A stretch of 64,000 bases of DNA from Altererythrobacter sp. TH136 (GTDB lineage Bacteria; Pseudomonadota; Alphaproteobacteria; Sphingomonadales; Sphingomonadaceae), in the NCBI RefSeq assembly GCF_007065885.1, contig NZ_CP041409.1, forward strand, positions 248,001-312,000. The letters are read 5' to 3'. The position numbers and the translations under genes are program-made. Below, in pieces: positions 7,210-16,874 of this stretch; position 1 is the first letter of the stretch; every line of letters starts with the position of its first letter. The notes below the pieces were generated by a model. That model worked only from the letters and a program-made list of their open reading frames with translations. It was not told the origin of the DNA and ran no database searches.

Positions 7210-9309
7210 ATGGCCCACGTGTGGATCGTTGCCGGTTTCTTCCTCAGCCTTGCGGCCGCAGTCAGCTGCACGCTGGTCGCTGCATTCCTGTGGCGCAAGC
7301 AAAGCCAACGCCGCGAACGCGGCGCGACCATCGCGGCGCTGGCGATCACCGCGCTGTGGTGCGTGACCCATGCCGCATGGGGACCACAGGCCACTGCTGC
7401 CAACCTGCTCGAAAGCGCCCGAAACGTGGCGTGGATCATCGTACTTTACCGGTTGTTCGGCAACGACGGGCGCGATCACAGCCTCGGGCCGATCCGTCCC
7501 CTGGTGATTGCGTTGTGCCTGGTCGAACTGCTGCAGGTCGGCGTCGTCATTCTGGATGCGCGTTTCGGTTCTCAGGCTCAGGTGCACTCCGTCACCCTAT
7601 CCGTAACCGCACTGCTGCGAGCGCTGGTGGCGGTCGGAGCACTGGTGCTGGTGCACAACCTTTACGCCGGTGCCTCTGCCGTATCGCGCCAGGTGATCCG
7701 CTGGGCAGCGGCTGCGCTGGCGCTGATGTGGGGATACCAGCTCAATCTCTACACGGTGGCCTGGTTCGCGCGGACGATGCCTGCAGAGATGGTCGCGCTG
7801 CGCGGACTGGTCCCGGTGATTATGGCGGTGCTGCTGGCGATCGGCGCCAACGCGCGCGCTGCCGACCTCAAGCTGTCCGCGAGCCGCACGGTCGCGTTCC
7901 AGACCTTGTCGTTGATCCTTATCGGCGGTTACCTGCTGGTGATGCTGCTGCTGTCGCAGTCGCTCAGTCTGCTGGGAGGCGATTTCGCCCGGCTGACGCA
8001 AGTCGCATTCCTGTTCGCCGCGGCGACCGGTGCGCTGCTGTGGCTTCCATCGGCGAAGCTGCGCGGCTGGTTGCGGGTCAAAACCTACAAGCACCTGTTT
8101 CAGCACCGGTACGATTATCGGGCCGAGTGGTTGCGCTTCACCGGCACCATCGGCCGCGCCGGTCCCGAAGCGCCCGCGTTGCCTGACCGGGCAGCGCAAG
8201 CGCTGGCCGACATTACCGACAGCCAGGGCGCAGTGCTGTTGCTGCCAGCGGAGGACGGCCGTTTTCAGCTGGCTGGGCGTTGGCAGTGGCCGGAGGTCAC
8301 TGTGCCTGCCAAGGCGTGCTCGCCCGAACTGGTGGCCACGCTCGAACGGGCCGGCAAGGTCGTCGAGTTGGACGAGGTGCGGGCGGGCGCCGGTTCATCC
8401 GGCGAGCAATCCGAGGTGCCGCCGTGGATGTGCCACGATCAGCGGGCCTGGGCCGTGGTACCCCTGCTGCATTTCGATCGGTTGATCGGTATCGCGCTGC
8501 TTGCGCGCCCCCCGGTTGCGCGCCGCCTGGATTGGGAGGACTTCGACCTCCTCAAGGTGGTGGGCCGGCAGCTTGCGAGCTATCTCGCGGAGCAGGCGGG
8601 TCACGAAGCCTTGATGGAAGCGGCGCAGTTCGACGAATTCAATCGCCGGATCGCCTTCGTGATGCACGACATCAAGAACTTGGCGAGCCAGCTTTCGCTG
8701 TTGTCGCGCAATGCGCAGCGCCACGCCGATAACCCCGAGTTCCGCCAGGACATGCTGGTGACACTGACCAAGAGCGCAGAAAAGCTCGACGCACTGCTTG
8801 CCCGCCTCGGCCGGTATGGCGCCAGCGGAAGCGCATCGCGGCAGTCCGTCGATCTGACAGCTCTGGCGCGACGGGTCGCCAGCCGCTGCGCCGCACTGCA
8901 TCCGGTGGACCTGACGCGGGCGGATCAATGCACCGTTTTGGCCGACCCGGAAGGGCTGGAGCAGGCGTTGGTGCATCTGGTGCAGAACGCTATCGACGCA
9001 AGTCCGCCTGGCGTGCCGGTCTACCTCGACGTGTCGTGTGATGGGTTGCAGGGCCGGATCGAGATCGTCGATTCCGGCACGGGCATGAGTCCGCGCTTTT
9101 TGCGGGAGAGCCTGTTCAAGCCGTTCGTGTCTTCGAAGAATGGCGGCTTCGGCATCGGCGCGTTCGAGGCGCGCGAGCTGGTTCGCGCAATGGGCGGGCG
9201 CCTTGATGTCGAATCCCGCGAAGGACTGGGCACCCGCTTCTCTATCGCGCTCCCGCTATCGGCGGCTGCCGGATATCTCGAACAGAACTTCGAAAGTGAG
9301 GCCGCGTGA
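7210..9309 (+). CDS. prsK: XrtA/PEP-CTERM system histidine kinase PrsK
   Basis: This 699-residue membrane sensor kinase starts 1 bp after the sugar transferase stop. The first 280 residues form a multi-helix membrane domain. A GAF-like region spans about 330-460. The phosphoacceptor box FVMHDIKNLASQLSLLSRN places the histidine at residue 486. The ATPase domain shows NAIDAS, DSGTGM and a GGFGIGAFEARELV G-box. PrsK is the kinase associated with PEP-CTERM/XrtA loci, and its partner is the adjacent PrsR. The signal it senses is unknown. The stop overlaps the prsR start (TGATG). Confidence 0.9.
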   Translation: MAHVWIVAGFFLSLAAAVSCTLVAAFLWRKQSQRRERGATIAALAITALWCVTHAAWGPQATAANLLESARNVAWIIVLYRLFGNDGRDHSLGPIRPLVIALCLVELLQVGVVILDARFGSQAQVHSVTLSVTALLRALVAVGALVLVHNLYAGASAVSRQVIRWAAAALALMWGYQLNLYTVAWFARTMPAEMVALRGLVPVIMAVLLAIGANARAADLKLSASRTVAFQTLSLILIGGYLLVMLLLSQSLSLLGGDFARLTQVAFLFAAATGALLWLPSAKLRGWLRVKTYKHLFQHRYDYRAEWLRFTGTIGRAGPEAPALPDRAAQALADITDSQGAVLLLPAEDGRFQLAGRWQWPEVTVPAKACSPELVATLERAGKVVELDEVRAGAGSSGEQSEVPPWMCHDQRAWAVVPLLHFDRLIGIALLARPPVARRLDWEDFDLLKVVGRQLASYLAEQAGHEALMEAAQFDEFNRRIAFVMHDIKNLASQLSLLSRNAQRHADNPEFRQDMLVTLTKSAEKLDALLARLGRYGASGSASRQSVDLTALARRVASRCAALHPVDLTRADQCTVLADPEGLEQALVHLVQNAIDASPPGVPVYLDVSCDGLQGRIEIVDSGTGMSPRFLRESLFKPFVSSKNGGFGIGAFEARELVRAMGGRLDVESREGLGTRFSIALPLSAAAGYLEQNFESEAA

Positions 9310-10676
9310 TGCGCGAGGGAAAGCCACGCCTGCTGGTGATCGAGGACGACGAAGGGCTGCAAGCGCAGCTCAAGTGGGCGTACGAGGACTTCGCGGTGAC
9401 GATCGCCGGCGACCGCGATAGCGCGCTTGCCGCCCTGCGCTCGGAGGAGCCGGCAGTGGTCACGCTCGACCTGGGGCTGCCGCCGGATCCCGACGGCACC
9501 AGTGAAGGTTTCGCGGTGCTCGATGCGATCATGGCGCTGAAACCCGATACCAAAGTGATCGTCGCCTCGGGCCATGGCGCACGGTCGAGCGCCCTCGAAG
9601 CGATCGAACGCGGCGCGTATGACTTCTACCAGAAGCCGGTCGACATCGACGCGCTGGGCCTGATCGTCCGCCGCGCGTTCGCCTTGCGCGAGATCGAGGA
9701 GGAGAACCGACGCCTTGCCGCCAAGGTAGGTGAGGACAAGACCGTGCTCGGCACGATGATAACTGCGGCGCCCGAAATGGCCAAGGTCGCGCGCACGATC
9801 GAACGGGTGGCCAATACCAACGTGTCGGTGATGCTGCTGGGCGCCAGCGGGACCGGCAAGGAACTGCTCGCCCGCGGGTTGCACCAGGCGAGCGACCGTC
9901 GGGGCGGGGCGTTCGTCGCGCTCAATTGCGCGGCTATTCCGGAGACGTTGCTCGAGGCGGAACTGTTCGGCCACGAAAAAGGCGCCTTTACAGGCGCCGT
10001 GCGCGCCAACGAAGGCAAGATCGAATTGGCGCACGGCGGGACCCTGTTCCTCGACGAAGTGGGCGACATTCCGCTACCGTTGCAGGTCAAGCTGCTGCGG
10101 TTCCTGCAGGAGCGCACGATCGAGCGGATCGGCGGACGCAAAGCGATCGAGGTGAACACCCGCATCGTCTGCGCCACGCATCAGGACCTGGAAGCCATGA
10201 TCGGCGCGGGGACGTTCCGCGAAGACTTGTTCTATCGCTTGGCCGAGATCGTTGTGAAAGTGCCTACGCTCGCCGAGCGCCCGGGCGATGCCGTGCTGCT
10301 GGCAAAGTCGTTCCTCAGTCGCTTCGCGCCCGAGATGAACCCGCGCGTCAAAGGGTTCGCTCCCGATGCACTCTCCGCCATCGACGCGTGGCAATGGCCG
10401 GGCAACGTGCGCGAACTGGAAAACCGGGTGAAGCGCGCGGTGATCATGACCGATGGGAAACTCGTCAGTGCCGAGGATCTCGACCTCATCGCTCCGGTGG
10501 ATGATGGTCCGGCCGAACTGCTCAACCTCAAGAGTGCCCGCGAGAAGGCCGATCGCACGATGATCCGCCATGCGCTGGCACGCAGCGAGGGCAACATCTC
10601 CAGCAGTGCCAAGCTGTTGGGCATCAGTCGTCCTACGCTTTACGATCTGCTCAAGCAGTATGATCTCCACGCGTGA
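9309..10676 (+). CDS. prsR: PEP-CTERM-box response regulator PrsR (sigma-54 enhancer-binding)
   Basis: The 455-residue product has an N-terminal receiver domain with the phosphorylatable aspartate at residue 54 (TLDLGLPPD). The central AAA+ domain shows Walker A GASGTGKE, the sigma-54-contacting GAFTGA and Walker B GTLFLDEVGD. The C-terminal Fis-type helix-turn-helix contains GNISSSAKLLGISRPTLYDLL. It should activate sigma-54 promoters of exopolysaccharide and PEP-CTERM genes when phosphorylated by PrsK. I chose ATG 9309 over the GTG at 9306 because it gives the usual stop/start overlap with prsK. Confidence 0.9.
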   Translation: MREGKPRLLVIEDDEGLQAQLKWAYEDFAVTIAGDRDSALAALRSEEPAVVTLDLGLPPDPDGTSEGFAVLDAIMALKPDTKVIVASGHGARSSALEAIERGAYDFYQKPVDIDALGLIVRRAFALREIEEENRRLAAKVGEDKTVLGTMITAAPEMAKVARTIERVANTNVSVMLLGASGTGKELLARGLHQASDRRGGAFVALNCAAIPETLLEAELFGHEKGAFTGAVRANEGKIELAHGGTLFLDEVGDIPLPLQVKLLRFLQERTIERIGGRKAIEVNTRIVCATHQDLEAMIGAGTFREDLFYRLAEIVVKVPTLAERPGDAVLLAKSFLSRFAPEMNPRVKGFAPDALSAIDAWQWPGNVRELENRVKRAVIMTDGKLVSAEDLDLIAPVDDGPAELLNLKSAREKADRTMIRHALARSEGNISSSAKLLGISRPTLYDLLKQYDLHA

Positions 10677-12150
10677 CCTGACACTGGCTCTCGCGCTGTT
10701 GCTGTACGGCTGCGGGGGCGGGACAGGGGCGGCGCGGTCCGATGATTGGCGGGCGGCACTCGCGCAAGGGGACGCCATCAGCGCGGAGTGGGCGCTGAAA
10801 CGTGAACTTGAGGCAGGGCAGCCTGCGAACGAGTTGGCGCCGTTCCTGGGCGAGGCCGAATTGGCTCAGGGTAACCTGTCGGAGGCCCGGCGTTGGCTCG
10901 GCTCGGTGGAATTCGCCCCCGCCGTTGCGGCGCACGGGTTTCACATGCTCGGCCGCCTGCGCATGGCGGAGGGTGACTTACCAGGCGCGGGTCAGGCATT
11001 CGACCGCGCGCTGACGGGCGCTCCGGACAATCCTGAGCTTTGGCTCGATATTGCTCGCCTGCGTTATCGCGGCGGGGAGCAGGTGCAGGCAGCCGAAGCG
11101 TCGCATCGCGCCCTCGCGCTTGGTCCAGACAATGTAACGGCGTTATTGTTGCGTGCGCAGATGGAACGCGATGCGCATGGCAATGCCGCTGCTTTGCCGT
11201 TGCTCGAACGGGGGCTTTCGGTAGCTCCTGACGAACCCAATTTGCTGGTCGAATACGCCGCTACCCTTGGGGAACTGGGCCGCGCCAACGAAATGCTGGT
11301 AACAGTAAGGCACCTCGCCGCGGTCGCACCGGGCGACGGACGCGCGCTCTGTCTTCAGGCGGTTCTCGCGGCCCGCGGAGGCCGTTTTGACCTCGCGCGA
11401 TCCCTGCTCCAGCGCAGCGGTGACGCGGTTCAAAGAACGCCGGCGGCAATGCTTTTGCTTGGAGTGCTCGATCTGGAAGGCGGGAACCCCATCAGCGCGG
11501 CGCAAGTATTTGATGGGGTGTTGCGACGTCAGCCGGACAACCGGCGTGTGCAGGTCCTGCTGGCGCGGGCTCTGTTCTTGGCTGGCTCCGATAGGGAACT
11601 GATTGCGCGGTTTTCCCAAGAGCAGCTCGATCCGTACGTCGCCCTGCTGGTGGCACGAGCATACGAGAACCAGGGGGATCGCGCCCACGCCGGCCTGTAC
11701 CTGGACCGTGCACTGGCGCGATCGGCTGAGATGCGGGTGGGTGTGCTGCCCCCAGCGACATCGCTGGGCATGGCGCCGACGCGCGTTGTAGCGAGAGGAG
11801 CGGACGCCGTGACGCTGGTTCGTGGACTGATCCGCGCAGGGCGCACAGAAGACGCCCGCGCAGCTGCAAAACGCTGGCTGCTGAAACATCCCGGCTCGGC
11901 CGAGGCCATGGCCCTTGCGGGAGATGCAGCGTTTGTTGCGGGCGATTGGGCAGGAGCGATGCGGCACTACCACTCTTCAGCCGCGATCAAGCCTTCATGG
12001 CCGCTCACGAAGCGGATGGCAGCCGCGCTGAAGGCCGGGGGACACCCCGGAGCGGCCAAAGATCTCGTCGCCGCGCATGTTTGGGTCGGACCCGGCAATG
12101 CAAAGGCCGCTGCCGTACTCGCTCGCCGCAGCGCGTCCCTCGGCGGCTGA
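10660..12150 (+). CDS. TPR-repeat lipoprotein downstream of prsKR
   Basis: The 496-residue product begins MISTRDLTLALALLLYGCGG, a lipoprotein signal whose lipobox cysteine is at residue 18. The rest is helical, with repeated TPR-like pairs (for example AGQAFDRALTGAPDNPELWLDIARL and AAQVFDGVLRRQPDNRRVQVLLARALF). The position after prsR suggests a role in assembly or export of the polysaccharide. It may be a short counterpart of the longer TPR lipoprotein PrsT, but I would not assign that name. The start overlaps the end of prsR by 17 bp, indicating translational coupling. Confidence 0.75.
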   Translation: MISTRDLTLALALLLYGCGGGTGAARSDDWRAALAQGDAISAEWALKRELEAGQPANELAPFLGEAELAQGNLSEARRWLGSVEFAPAVAAHGFHMLGRLRMAEGDLPGAGQAFDRALTGAPDNPELWLDIARLRYRGGEQVQAAEASHRALALGPDNVTALLLRAQMERDAHGNAAALPLLERGLSVAPDEPNLLVEYAATLGELGRANEMLVTVRHLAAVAPGDGRALCLQAVLAARGGRFDLARSLLQRSGDAVQRTPAAMLLLGVLDLEGGNPISAAQVFDGVLRRQPDNRRVQVLLARALFLAGSDRELIARFSQEQLDPYVALLVARAYENQGDRAHAGLYLDRALARSAEMRVGVLPPATSLGMAPTRVVARGADAVTLVRGLIRAGRTEDARAAAKRWLLKHPGSAEAMALAGDAAFVAGDWAGAMRHYHSSAAIKPSWPLTKRMAAALKAGGHPGAAKDLVAAHVWVGPGNAKAAAVLARRSASLGG

Positions 12151-12167
12151 CGCTCGACAAGCGCCGA

Positions 12168-13166
12168 ATGGCCCGCCACAGGCGCGTCGTGCGGCGATTG
12201 TTTTCCAGCATCGATCTCATGGTGCGCCTGCTGGTGCTCGCGATTATTCTGGCTAGCATCTTTCCGGCGACTGGAGCTACGCGCGAAGTGGCACAGGACG
12301 TGTCGAGCGCCGCGATCTTCGTGTTGTTCTTCCTCAACGGGCTGCGGTTGTCGCGCGCCGAGGTGGTTCGGGGCATCGGGCACTGGCGCTTTCTGGTGCC
12401 GCTTGCCCTGTGGTGTTTCCTGGTGATGGCGCTCGCTGGCAAGGCATTCGAACTGGCCCTGGCACCAGCCCTGTCGCCGCTCGTGGCGTTGGGTTTCCTC
12501 TACCTTGGAGCGATGCCGTCGACAGTACAGTCCGCCACCGCGTACTCGTCGCTTGCGGGCGGCAACGTCGCCAGTTCGGTCGTGGCGGCCGCCCTGCTGA
12601 ACGTGGCGGGCGTGTTCGTCGCTGCCCCCTTGTTCGCACTGCTGGGAGGCGGCGGAGCGGCGGAGATGGACGCCTCCGGCCTCGGCAAGGTCATGCTGAT
12701 CCTGGTCCTGCCGTTCGCCCTCGGGCAAGCGCTACAGACCCGGCTGGCCCGCTGGGTGGGCGATCATCGCTCGCTCGTCAGCTGGATGGACCGCCTGTCG
12801 ATTGCCATCGCCGTCTACGTGGCTTTCTCGGGCGCGGTCGAACAGGGACTGTGGACGGTGATCGGCGCACGAGAGTGGCTGGTGCTGCTCGCCGGCGTGG
12901 TGCTGTTGCTCGCTATCGCTTTTGCCGGATCGTGGATCACGGCGCGAGCCATTCGGCTGGACCGCGGCGATCGGATCGCGTTCCTGTTCGCCGGGGCGCA
13001 CAAGAGCATCGCTATGGGCGCCCCGCTCGCGGCGGTGCTATTCCCGCCGGAAGTAGCCGGCATGGTGCTGCTGCCGTTGCTGATCTACCACCTGCTGCAG
13101 TTGGTCGTATCAGCGCCGCTTGCTACTCGGCTGGCGCGACATCCCCTTCCGGATGCGTCCGATTGA
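12168..13166 (+). CDS. SBF-like (bile acid:sodium symporter family) transporter
   Basis: This 332-residue polytopic protein has nine or ten hydrophobic helices. Family features are FLNGLRLSR near residue 50, YLGAMPSTVQSATAYSSLAGGNVASS (about 110-135) and FAGAHKSIAMGAPLA (about 276-290). Those sites correspond to the sodium and substrate positions of the SBF fold. It resembles the YfeH-like subgroup rather than true bile acid carriers, and its substrate is unknown. I chose ATG 12168 because upstream sequence in the same frame overlaps the TPR lipoprotein. The C terminus overlaps the convergent DUF475 gene by 44 bp. Confidence 0.8.
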   Translation: MARHRRVVRRLFSSIDLMVRLLVLAIILASIFPATGATREVAQDVSSAAIFVLFFLNGLRLSRAEVVRGIGHWRFLVPLALWCFLVMALAGKAFELALAPALSPLVALGFLYLGAMPSTVQSATAYSSLAGGNVASSVVAAALLNVAGVFVAAPLFALLGGGGAAEMDASGLGKVMLILVLPFALGQALQTRLARWVGDHRSLVSWMDRLSIAIAVYVAFSGAVEQGLWTVIGAREWLVLLAGVVLLLAIAFAGSWITARAIRLDRGDRIAFLFAGAHKSIAMGAPLAAVLFPPEVAGMVLLPLLIYHLLQLVVSAPLATRLARHPLPDASD

Positions 13167-14190
13167 AGCGCACGGACCAGCACAGTGACAGTCCGATCAG
13201 GATCGCACCGATCAGGCCAGTGATGGTTTCCGGGATGTGCCAGCGCGCTGACAGCAACATGATCCCGCCCAGCACGATGATCGCCCAGAAGGCTCCGTGT
13301 TCGAGGTAACGATACTGCGCTAGCGTTCCTTTCTCGACCAGATGGATGGTCATGGAGCGCACGAACATCGCGCCGATCGACAGGCCCAGCGCGATCACGA
13401 TCATGTTGTTCGACAGTGCGAAGGCGCCGATCACCCCGTCGAAGCTGAAGCTGGCATCGAGGATGTTGAGGTACAGGAACCCGCCAAGTCCGCTGCGCAC
13501 CGCCGCGCCGAGCAGCCGCTGCTTTTCCTCGTGCAATTCCAGCATGGTGCTGACGCCTTCGACCGCGATGAAGGTGACCAGCCCCAGGATCGCCGCGACC
13601 ACAAACGTGAGAGCGTCCGCCGATTCCAGCGTGAGCGAAATGCCCCAGACGGCAAGCAGCAACAGCGCAATCTCTGCTGCCGGCAGCGCGGCGAACCGGC
13701 CAAGAAACCGCTCAATCGTGCCGATCCAGTGAATGTCTTTCTCGCCGTCGAAAAAGAATTTCAACCCAACCATGGCCAGGAATGCGCCACCGAAGCCGGC
13801 GATGCCAATATGCGCGCTGGAAACGATCCGCTCGTACTCCAGCGGATCGTTAAGCGACAAGTTGACCGCGTCTATCGGACCTAGTCCCGCAGCGATCGCG
13901 ACGATCGCCAGCGGGAATACGATCCGCATGCCGAAGACCGCGAACAGGATGCCCCACGTCAGGAAGCGCCGCTGCCAGACATGGTCCATGTTCTTCAGTA
14001 CGGAGGCATTGACCACCGCGTTGTCGAAACTGAGCGAAATCTCGAGGACCGACAGGACCACGATGATCCACAGCATCTGTGCGGTGCCGGACATCGTGCC
14101 GGTGCTTTCCGCACCGTACCATACGCCCAGTCCCAGGCAGATAAGGGTGAAGATCAGCGATAAGCCGTAAAAGCGCTTGAGCGTGTCCAT
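13123..14190 (-). CDS. DUF475 (TerC-like) integral membrane protein
   Basis: This 355-residue membrane protein has about nine hydrophobic segments. It shows VLEISLSFDNAVVNASVLKNM near residue 50 and LDASFSFDGVIGAFALSNN near residue 245. These paired SFDN/SFDG acidic motifs within helices are typical of DUF475/TerC relatives, which are linked to metal ion (often manganese or tellurite) handling. The exact role is unknown. The stop lies inside the 3' end of the convergent transporter gene. Confidence 0.8.
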   Translation of the reverse strand: MDTLKRFYGLSLIFTLICLGLGVWYGAESTGTMSGTAQMLWIIVVLSVLEISLSFDNAVVNASVLKNMDHVWQRRFLTWGILFAVFGMRIVFPLAIVAIAAGLGPIDAVNLSLNDPLEYERIVSSAHIGIAGFGGAFLAMVGLKFFFDGEKDIHWIGTIERFLGRFAALPAAEIALLLLAVWGISLTLESADALTFVVAAILGLVTFIAVEGVSTMLELHEEKQRLLGAAVRSGLGGFLYLNILDASFSFDGVIGAFALSNNMIVIALGLSIGAMFVRSMTIHLVEKGTLAQYRYLEHGAFWAIIVLGGIMLLSARWHIPETITGLIGAILIGLSLCWSVRFNRTHPEGDVAPAE

Positions 14191-14205
14191 GGGGGGCGAG
14201 TGGCC

Positions 14206-15075
14206 TTATTTGGGCTGGTAGGTTTGGTCGGCGGTGGGGAATGCGCGGGCGCGCACCTCCCCGGCGTACGTGGCGGCAGCGTTCGAGATGACGCTGGCGA
14301 GATCTTCATACCGTTTCACGAACCGTGGCACCCGTTCGAACATGCCGAGCATGTCTTCCGTCACCAGGACCTGGCCGTCGCATTGTGCCGATGCACCGAT
14401 GCCGATGACCGGTATTTCGAGGCTTTGGGTCAGCGCCACCGCGATGGGTTCGACCACGCCTTCGGCAACGACCGCGAAGGCGCCTGCCTCCTGCACCGCC
14501 CTGCCGTCGGAAATGATCTTGGCGTGCTCCTCCTGGCTGCGTCCGCGCGCGCCATAGCCACCAAGCGCGTTCACCGCCTGAGGGGTCAGGCCGACATGGG
14601 CCATCACGGGAATTCCGCGGCCCGACAGGAACGCGATAGTCTCCGCCATCGCCTGGCCCCCCTCAAGCTTGACTGCCGCGCACCCCGTCTCGGCCATGAT
14701 CCGGCTGGCGCTTTCAAACGCCCTTTGCGGGCTCGCTTCGTAGGCGCCGAATGGCATGTCGACGATCACCAGGCTGTGATAGCTGCCGCGCACCACGGCG
14801 GCGCCGTGGGCGATCATCATCTCGAGCGTCACCTGCAGGGTCGAAGGCAGGCCATAAATCACCTGGCCTAGCGAATCTCCCACCAACAGCATGTCGCAAT
14901 GTTCATCGAGCAGCTGCGCCTGGCGCGCGGTATAGGCAGTCAGCATGACCAAGGGCTCACCGGTTGCGCCGCCGGTCTTGCGACCCTTGATCGCCGGGAC
15001 CGTCAGCCGGCGCATCGGCTGGGGGGTCGGATTTGCGCGGCTGGTCGCGGTATCGAGTTGGAAGGTCGTGGACAT
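14206..15075 (-). CDS. panB: 3-methyl-2-oxobutanoate hydroxymethyltransferase
   Basis: PanB transfers a hydroxymethyl group from methylene-tetrahydrofolate to 2-oxoisovalerate, giving ketopantoate for pantothenate and coenzyme A synthesis. The 289-residue length from ATG 15075 is normal for the family. Visible motifs are MLTAYTARQAQLLDE, LVGDSLGQVIYG (magnesium-binding), MPFGAYEASP, AVKLEGG, GIPVMAHVGLTPQ and IGIGASAQCDGQVLV. I rejected an upstream in-frame start that would add 21 residues not found in PanB. The gene lies 15 bp upstream of the DUF475 gene on the same strand, so they may be cotranscribed. Confidence 0.95.
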   Translation of the reverse strand: MSTTFQLDTATSRANPTPQPMRRLTVPAIKGRKTGGATGEPLVMLTAYTARQAQLLDEHCDMLLVGDSLGQVIYGLPSTLQVTLEMMIAHGAAVVRGSYHSLVIVDMPFGAYEASPQRAFESASRIMAETGCAAVKLEGGQAMAETIAFLSGRGIPVMAHVGLTPQAVNALGGYGARGRSQEEHAKIISDGRAVQEAGAFAVVAEGVVEPIAVALTQSLEIPVIGIGASAQCDGQVLVTEDMLGMFERVPRFVKRYEDLASVISNAAATYAGEVRARAFPTADQTYQPK

Positions 15076-15212
15076 CGCCAGCGCTTTAGCGGCGAGGCGT
15101 GGGTGGGGAAAGCGTTTCGAATAGGCTTGCCATGGCATCCAGCGACGTTAGCTACTCACCTCATGAGGGAGGCAGGCCGCCCACGGTCGCCTGACAAGAG
15201 GGATACGGGTCC

Positions 15213-16793
15213 ATGATACTCGATCGCGTCAAGCCGCTCGACGCCATTTTGGCGACGGCGCAAAAGAAGTCGCTGCATCGTTCCCTGGGTTGGTTTCAGC
15301 TGACCCTGTTCGGGATCGGCTGTGTGATCGGCACGGGGATCTTCGTGCTTACCGCAGCAGGGGCACAGAAAGCAGGCCCGGGTTTGATGCTGGCGTTCGC
15401 CATAGCGGGTGCCATCTGCATCGTCGCGGCGCTTTGCTACGCTGAAATCGCAGCGATGATCCCGGTGGCGGGATCAGCTTATACGTACACTTATGCGACC
15501 ATGGGCGAACTGCTCGCCTGGACGGTCGGATGGGCGCTCGTGCTTGAATATGCCGTCGCTGCCAGCGCCGTGTCCGTCGGCTGGTCGGGCTATTTCACGG
15601 GAACGATCCTGAACGAATTTCTGGGCATTCAACTGCCCGCTTACCTTTCGGGAGCGCCGCTGGCGCTTGGCGGGGTCGAGGGTGGGTTCATCAACCTCCC
15701 CGCGGTCGTGATCGCTCTGCTGGTCACTTGGCTGCTGATGATCGGCACCACCGAAAGCGCGCGGGTCAATGCGGTGCTGGTGGCAATCAAGGTGACGGCG
15801 CTGACCGCGTTCATCCTGCTGACCCTGCCGAGCGAGTATTTCTCGAGCGAAAAGTTCAATCCGTTCCTCCCCGCCGGCGTGTTCGGTGGTTTCGGATCCG
15901 GTCTTGGAGCGGTGGGCGCGGCGGCGACCATCTTCTTCGCCTACGTCGGGTTTGACGCTGTCTCTACGGCGGCGGAGGAAACCAAGAACCCGCAGCGCAA
16001 CGTGCCGATCGGCCTGATCGGATCGCTGCTGTTCTGTACCGTGTTCTATATCCTCGTGGCAGCAGGTGCCATTGGAACGGTCGGCGGCCAGCCGATCATG
16101 GGACCCAACGGCGTACCGTTCCCTGCCGGCTCCGAAGAACTGGCTCGCCAGTGCGCCACCTACGCCGCCGACGCGCTGCCGCTGGTCTGCTCCAACGAGG
16201 CGTTGGCGCATGTGCTGCGTCAGATCGGCTGGTCCGGCGTGGGCAACATGCTGGGCATCGCAGCTTTCGTTGCGCTTCCTTCGGTCATCCTGATCCTGTT
16301 GTTCGGCCAGACTCGCGTGGCGTTCGTCATGAGCCGCGATGGGCTTCTGCCCCAATCGTGGAGCCAAGTGCACCCCAAGTGGAAGACCCCGCACGTCATC
16401 ACGGCCATCACCGGCGTCGCCGTGGCGTTCGCGGCGGCTTTCCTGCCGGTCGGCAGGCTGGCGGACATCGCCAACGCCGGCACGCTCTATGCATTCATGA
16501 TGGTTGCCATTGCGGTTATAATCCTGCGCAAGACCGCTGCTGACGCTCCGCGCAAGTTCAAGACTCCCGCGCTGTGGCTGATCGGCCCGTTGACGATCGC
16601 AGGGACGATCTTCCTGTTCCTGAACCTGCCGATGGATGCGATGCTGGTGCTGCCAATCTGGGGAGTGATCGGCCTGGTAGTCTACTTCGCATACAGCCGC
16701 CGCCGGAGCCACCTTGGCCAGGGGATCGTCGAAGTGGTCGATGACGTCGCGGGTGAGGAAACGATGGTGCCGATCGATCCGCCGTCGCGGTGA
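15213..16793 (+). CDS. APC-family amino acid permease
   Basis: This 526-residue transporter has about twelve to fourteen transmembrane helices. The first helix has GIGCVIGTGIFVLTAAGAQ (about residues 31-49), the broken-helix substrate site of APC transporters. AYVGFDAVSTAAEETKNPQRN (about 247-267) is the signature of the cationic amino-acid transporter-like group. The loop near residues 310-330 contains two cysteines that could form a periplasmic disulfide. It likely imports an amino acid by proton coupling; the substrate is not evident. It is monocistronic and followed by a strong terminator. Confidence 0.88.
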   Translation: MILDRVKPLDAILATAQKKSLHRSLGWFQLTLFGIGCVIGTGIFVLTAAGAQKAGPGLMLAFAIAGAICIVAALCYAEIAAMIPVAGSAYTYTYATMGELLAWTVGWALVLEYAVAASAVSVGWSGYFTGTILNEFLGIQLPAYLSGAPLALGGVEGGFINLPAVVIALLVTWLLMIGTTESARVNAVLVAIKVTALTAFILLTLPSEYFSSEKFNPFLPAGVFGGFGSGLGAVGAAATIFFAYVGFDAVSTAAEETKNPQRNVPIGLIGSLLFCTVFYILVAAGAIGTVGGQPIMGPNGVPFPAGSEELARQCATYAADALPLVCSNEALAHVLRQIGWSGVGNMLGIAAFVALPSVILILLFGQTRVAFVMSRDGLLPQSWSQVHPKWKTPHVITAITGVAVAFAAAFLPVGRLADIANAGTLYAFMMVAIAVIILRKTAADAPRKFKTPALWLIGPLTIAGTIFLFLNLPMDAMLVLPIWGVIGLVVYFAYSRRRSHLGQGIVEVVDDVAGEETMVPIDPPSR

Positions 16794-16812
16794 CAAGGCT
16801 TCCCGCTTTGAA

Positions 16813-16856
16813 TTGAAGAAGGGCCGCTCCTGGTTGCAGGAGCGGCCCTTCTTCAA
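16813..16856 (+). terminator. Strong bidirectional hairpin terminator
   Basis: The repeat at 16813-16831 is perfectly complementary to 16838-16856, a 19-bp stem around a 6-nt loop, with A/T-rich ends on both sides. It sits between the stop codons of the convergent permease and flavin-binding genes, so it should terminate transcription from both. Confidence 0.9.
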
Positions 16857-16874
16857 ATCTGACAGAGATGGATG

